8,530 nucleotides of DNA. Origin: Candidatus Eiseniibacteriota bacterium. GTDB taxonomy: Bacteria > Eisenbacteria > RBG-16-71-46 > SZUA-252. This document shows, piece by piece, positions 6,450 through 8,530 of the stretch (positions are counted from its first letter, which is position 1; each line of letters starts with the position of its first letter). The notes beneath the pieces are model-generated. The model was not told the DNA's origin, made no database searches, and was given only the letters and a program-made list of their open reading frames with translations. The translations under genes and the position numbers were made by a program. The stretch covers positions 1 to 8,530 of the forward strand of contig JAEHDN010000236.1 in NCBI GenBank assembly GCA_016880395.1, read 5' to 3'.

Positions 6450-7083
6450 GCTCCTCGTCCCGTCCATCCTGATCGGCTTCCTGCTCGGAAGCATCCCCAC
6501 GGGGCTCCTCATCGGCCGCGCCCGCGGGGTCGATCTCCGCACCCTCGGCAGCAGGAACATCGGCGCGACGAACGCCTTCCGCGTGCTTGGCCCGCGATGG
6601 GGCGGACTCGTCTTCGCTCTCGACGTCGTGAAGGGGCTCCTCGCGGCGCTCCTGCCGCAGCACTTCGCCCACTCGTTCGGCGCGACCTCGGGCCAGGCGC
6701 TCACGGCCGCTCTCGCGGCCGGCGTCGCCGCGATCCTGGGACATGTGTTCTCGCCGTGGCTCCGCTTCCGCGGGGGGCGAGGGGTCGCGACGAGCCTCGG
6801 CGTCTTCCTCGGCATCGTCCCGGTTCCGACCGCGCTGGCGTTCGCGCTGTGGGTGATCCTCCTCCTCGTCTCGCGGCGGGTCTCGGTGGGATCGATCGGG
6901 GCGGCGCTCGCCTACCCGTTCCTCGTCTACGTGCTCGCCACGGGCGTGCCGCGAGGCGTCGTGACCGGCGTGGCCGCGGCGGTGGCCGCGCTCGTCATTC
7001 TCCGTCACACCGCGAACATCCGCCGCATCCTGAACGGGACCGAGCCGCCCATCATCGGCGCTCCCCGGGGGAATCGCCCGTGA
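6445..7083 (+). CDS. plsY: Acyl-phosphate:glycerol-3-phosphate acyltransferase PlsY, probable ATT start
   Basis: 212 aa if initiated at ATT 6445 (E. coli PlsY is 205). PlsY is an integral membrane enzyme that acylates the sn-1 position of glycerol-3-phosphate from acyl-phosphate made by PlsX. Visible are a first hydrophobic segment (about 3-24, SILIGFLLGSIPTGLLIG), motif 1 GSRNIGATNAFR (35-46), LDVVKG (59-64), GHVFSPWLRFRGGRGVAT (99-116) and the C-terminal RHTANIRRILNG (187-198), with further hydrophobic stretches between. The first standard in-frame start, GTG 6583, would delete the first membrane segment and motif 1, so it is not credible. CTG 6469 and ATC 6466 lack any Shine-Dalgarno. ATT 6445 has GGAGG at 6 bases and gives an N-terminus one residue shorter than E. 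coli's. A sequencing error in an original ATG is possible. The stop overlaps the gpsA start as GTGA; GpsA supplies its substrate. Confidence 0.92.
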   Translation: MPLLVPSILIGFLLGSIPTGLLIGRARGVDLRTLGSRNIGATNAFRVLGPRWGGLVFALDVVKGLLAALLPQHFAHSFGATSGQALTAALAAGVAAILGHVFSPWLRFRGGRGVATSLGVFLGIVPVPTALAFALWVILLLVSRRVSVGSIGAALAYPFLVYVLATGVPRGVVTGVAAAVAALVILRHTANIRRILNGTEPPIIGAPRGNRP

Positions 7084-8108
7084 GGATTGGCGTGATCGGC
7101 GGCGGCGGATGGGGCACCGCGCTCTCGATCGTCCTCGAGAGCCGGGGGCACGACGTGACACTCTGGGTGTACGAGCCCGATCTCGCCGACCACATGCGGC
7201 GCTCGCGCGTGAACGAGCGGTTCCTGCCGGAGGTGACGATCCCCGAGCGGATCGCGATCACGTCGTCGCTGGCCGAGGCGGCGGCCGGGGCGGAGAGCTT
7301 CCTCTTCGTGCCCCCCTCGCACGCCCTTCGCGCCACGGCGACTCGCGTGGCCGAGGAGGCGCCGACCGACCTGGCGCGCGCCCAGTGGGTGACCGTCGCG
7401 ACGAAGGGGATCGAGACGCGGACGCTCCGGCGCCCGAGCGAGGTCCTCGCGGAGACGCTCCCCGCACCGCTCCGCGATCGGATCGTGGTGCTCGCGGGAC
7501 CGAGCCATGCCGAGGAGGTGGCGCGCCGCATTCCGACGCTCATCGTCGCCTCCTCGCGCGACGTCGCGCTCGCCCAGCGCACCCAGGAAGCGTTCCATAC
7601 CGAATGGCTGCGGATCTACACGAACGACGACGTCGCGGGCGTCGAGATCGGCGTCGCGCTCAAGAACGTGATCGCGATCGCGGCCGGAATCGCGGACGGG
7701 CTCGGCTTCGGGGACTCGACTAAGGCCGCGCTCCTCACCCGGGGGCTCGCCGAGATGGGACGGCTCGCCGCCAAGCTCGGCGCGCGCCCGGAGACCCTGT
7801 CGGGACTCGCCGGGATGGGGGACCTCATCGCGACAGCCGCGAGCCGACACAGCCGGAACCGCCGCTTCGGCGAGGCTGTCGGTCGAGGCGCCACGGTCGC
7901 GGAGGCGCTCGCCTCGTCGCCGATGGTCGTCGAAGGCGTTGCGACCGCGGAGGCCGCGGTCGCGCTGGGACGCAGGGAGGGCGTCGAGCTGCCCATCATC
8001 GAGCAGGTCCACGCCATCCTCCATGAAGGGAAGAGCGCGCGTGCCGCTCTTCGCGAGCTATTGACCCGGGACTTGAAGGCGGAAGCTCCCACATTGTCCA
8101 GGAGGTGA
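7080..8108 (+). CDS. gpsA: NAD(P)-dependent glycerol-3-phosphate dehydrogenase GpsA
   Basis: 342 aa, normal length. It reduces dihydroxyacetone phosphate to sn-glycerol-3-phosphate in the cytoplasm for phospholipid synthesis. The N-terminal Rossmann fold begins with VIGGGGWGTAL (5-15). NERFLPEV (45-52), FVPPSHALR (76-84), TKGIE (108-112, K109) and LAGPSHAEEVA (138-148) follow. The C-terminal helical domain has EIGVALKNVIAIAAGIADGL (189-208) with catalytic K195 and N196, then STKAALLTRGLAEMGRL (213-229), then LAGMGDLIATAASRHSRNRR (243-262) with D248, T252, R259 and N260, equivalent to the substrate-binding set of the eukaryotic enzyme. Ser213 sits where most relatives have Asn (GDN). The start GTG 7080 overlaps the plsY TGA; a purine-rich GGGGGA at 7067-7072 is a fair ribosome binding site. 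Its own stop lies within the merR Shine-Dalgarno. Immediate adjacency to plsY fits co-production of substrate and acyltransferase. Confidence 0.97.
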   Translation: MRIGVIGGGGWGTALSIVLESRGHDVTLWVYEPDLADHMRRSRVNERFLPEVTIPERIAITSSLAEAAAGAESFLFVPPSHALRATATRVAEEAPTDLARAQWVTVATKGIETRTLRRPSEVLAETLPAPLRDRIVVLAGPSHAEEVARRIPTLIVASSRDVALAQRTQEAFHTEWLRIYTNDDVAGVEIGVALKNVIAIAAGIADGLGFGDSTKAALLTRGLAEMGRLAAKLGARPETLSGLAGMGDLIATAASRHSRNRRFGEAVGRGATVAEALASSPMVVEGVATAEAAVALGRREGVELPIIEQVHAILHEGKSARAALRELLTRDLKAEAPTLSRR

Positions 8109-8110
8109 TC
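8100..8110 (+). promoter_or_regulatory. Extended Shine-Dalgarno of the merR-type gene, containing the gpsA stop
   Basis: AGGAGGTGATC is 11 contiguous bases complementary to the conserved 3' end of bacterial 16S rRNA. Its GGAGG core ends 7 bases before GTG 8113. The gpsA TGA (8106-8108) lies inside it. This fixes the downstream start and suggests efficient translation or re-initiation after gpsA. Confidence 0.85.
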
Positions 8111-8112
8111 CG

Positions 8113-8511
8113 GTGAAGTCGCTTCCGGTCGGAAGACTCTACTACTCCATCAGCGAAGTCAGCGACCTGATCGGCGTCAAACCTCACGTGCTCCGTTACT
8201 GGGAGACACAGTTCAAGATGCTCCGCCCCAAGAAGGGGCGCGGCGGCGCCCGGATGTACCGTCGCCGCGACGTCGAGACGCTCTACGAGATCAAGCAGCT
8301 CCTCTACGACCAGCGCTTCACGATCGCCGGGGCGCGGCGGCGGATCCTCGACGGGAAGCAGGAGGACGGCAAGGACCAGATCGAGCTCCCGTTCTCGAAG
8401 CTCGACCGCGAGGAGATGATGCGCTCGCTGAAGGCCGACATGGAGGGCCTCCTCACGATGCTGCGCGACGAGGCCATGGTGGCCAAGCCCAAGGGGCGCG
8501 CCCGGCGCTAG
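8113..8511 (+). CDS. Small MerR-family DNA-binding protein
   Basis: 132 aa. Residues about 10-80 form a MerR-type winged helix-turn-helix: YYSISEVSDLIGVKPHVLRY (10-29) is the recognition part, followed by WETQFKMLRPKKGRGGARMY (30-49) and RRRDVETLYEIKQLLYDQRF (50-69), then TIAGARRRI. These match the one-domain 'RYWETeF..lRPkk...G.R.YrrkDv' subgroup that is common in Deltaproteobacteria-like genomes. The remainder (about 81-132) is short, charged and probably helical, with a basic tail KPKGRARR. No metal-binding Cys or ligand domain is visible, so the inducer, if any, is unknown. GTG 8113 is chosen because of the near-perfect Shine-Dalgarno ahead of it. It is the last gene of the block; 19 bases remain in the window and show nothing more. 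Autoregulation or control of the upstream lipid genes is only a guess. Confidence 0.9.
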   Translation: MKSLPVGRLYYSISEVSDLIGVKPHVLRYWETQFKMLRPKKGRGGARMYRRRDVETLYEIKQLLYDQRFTIAGARRRILDGKQEDGKDQIELPFSKLDREEMMRSLKADMEGLLTMLRDEAMVAKPKGRARR

Positions 8512-8530
8512 CCGGTCGCCGTCCCACACG

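Noticed and set aside
6469..6471. CTG as the plsY start.
   Set aside because: No purine-rich ribosome binding site upstream, and it shortens the first membrane segment; ATT 6445 with GGAGG is better supported.
6392..6472. Small open frame of 26 codons from ATG 6392 across the der-plsY junction as a leader peptide.
   Set aside because: No Shine-Dalgarno precedes it, it overlaps the end of der, and its Gly/Ser/Arg-rich sequence shows no similarity I recognise.

Overview
The window is a compact, GC-rich stretch of ordinary bacterial chromosome. Genes run almost end to end, all on the + strand, with third codon positions strongly biased to G/C. It holds eight protein genes, the first cut by the left edge, and one tRNA gene. 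Nothing marks phage, transposons, CRISPR or a defence island. GTG starts, an endonuclease-type MutL and the order DUF512 radical SAM - der - plsY - gpsA - merR suggest a high-GC lineage without a classical MutH system. An uncultivated phylum such as Eisenbacteria, a Gemmatimonadota relative or a deltaproteobacterial-type group would fit. The sequence alone does not settle the taxon.

Left block (1-3541): the C-terminal catalytic part of an M24 metallopeptidase (Xaa-Pro aminopeptidase-like), then mutL (mismatch repair ATPase/endonuclease), then miaA (tRNA A37 dimethylallyltransferase). The M24 stop abuts the mutL ATG, and only 16 bases separate mutL from miaA, so the three look co-transcribed. 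Middle (3542-3807): a tRNA-Gly(CCC) gene with a good sigma70-type promoter, a weak hairpin after it, and a second good sigma70-type promoter.

Right block (3808-8511): a probable operon from that second promoter. It encodes a PDZ/radical SAM/DUF512 protein of unknown function, the ribosome-assembly GTPase Der, the acyl-phosphate glycerol-3-phosphate acyltransferase PlsY, the glycerol-3-phosphate dehydrogenase GpsA and a small MerR-type regulator. GpsA makes the glycerol-3-phosphate that PlsY acylates, so these two form the entry to phospholipid synthesis. DUF512/der and plsY/gpsA both overlap by GTGA.

The most interesting point is the der-plsY junction. The plsY frame has no ATG, GTG or TTG that would give a full-length protein. 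It does have an ATT exactly six bases after GGAGG. That ATT and half the Shine-Dalgarno lie inside a 12-bp inverted repeat whose other arm is the end of der, which suggests an AUU start under translational coupling. Other points are a Cys-to-Asp change in the MutL metal-site motif, an AT-rich rare-codon patch near the end of der, and an 11-base perfect anti-16S match in front of merR that contains the gpsA stop codon. I found no clearly new multi-gene system; the window is core housekeeping DNA with unusual regulatory detail.
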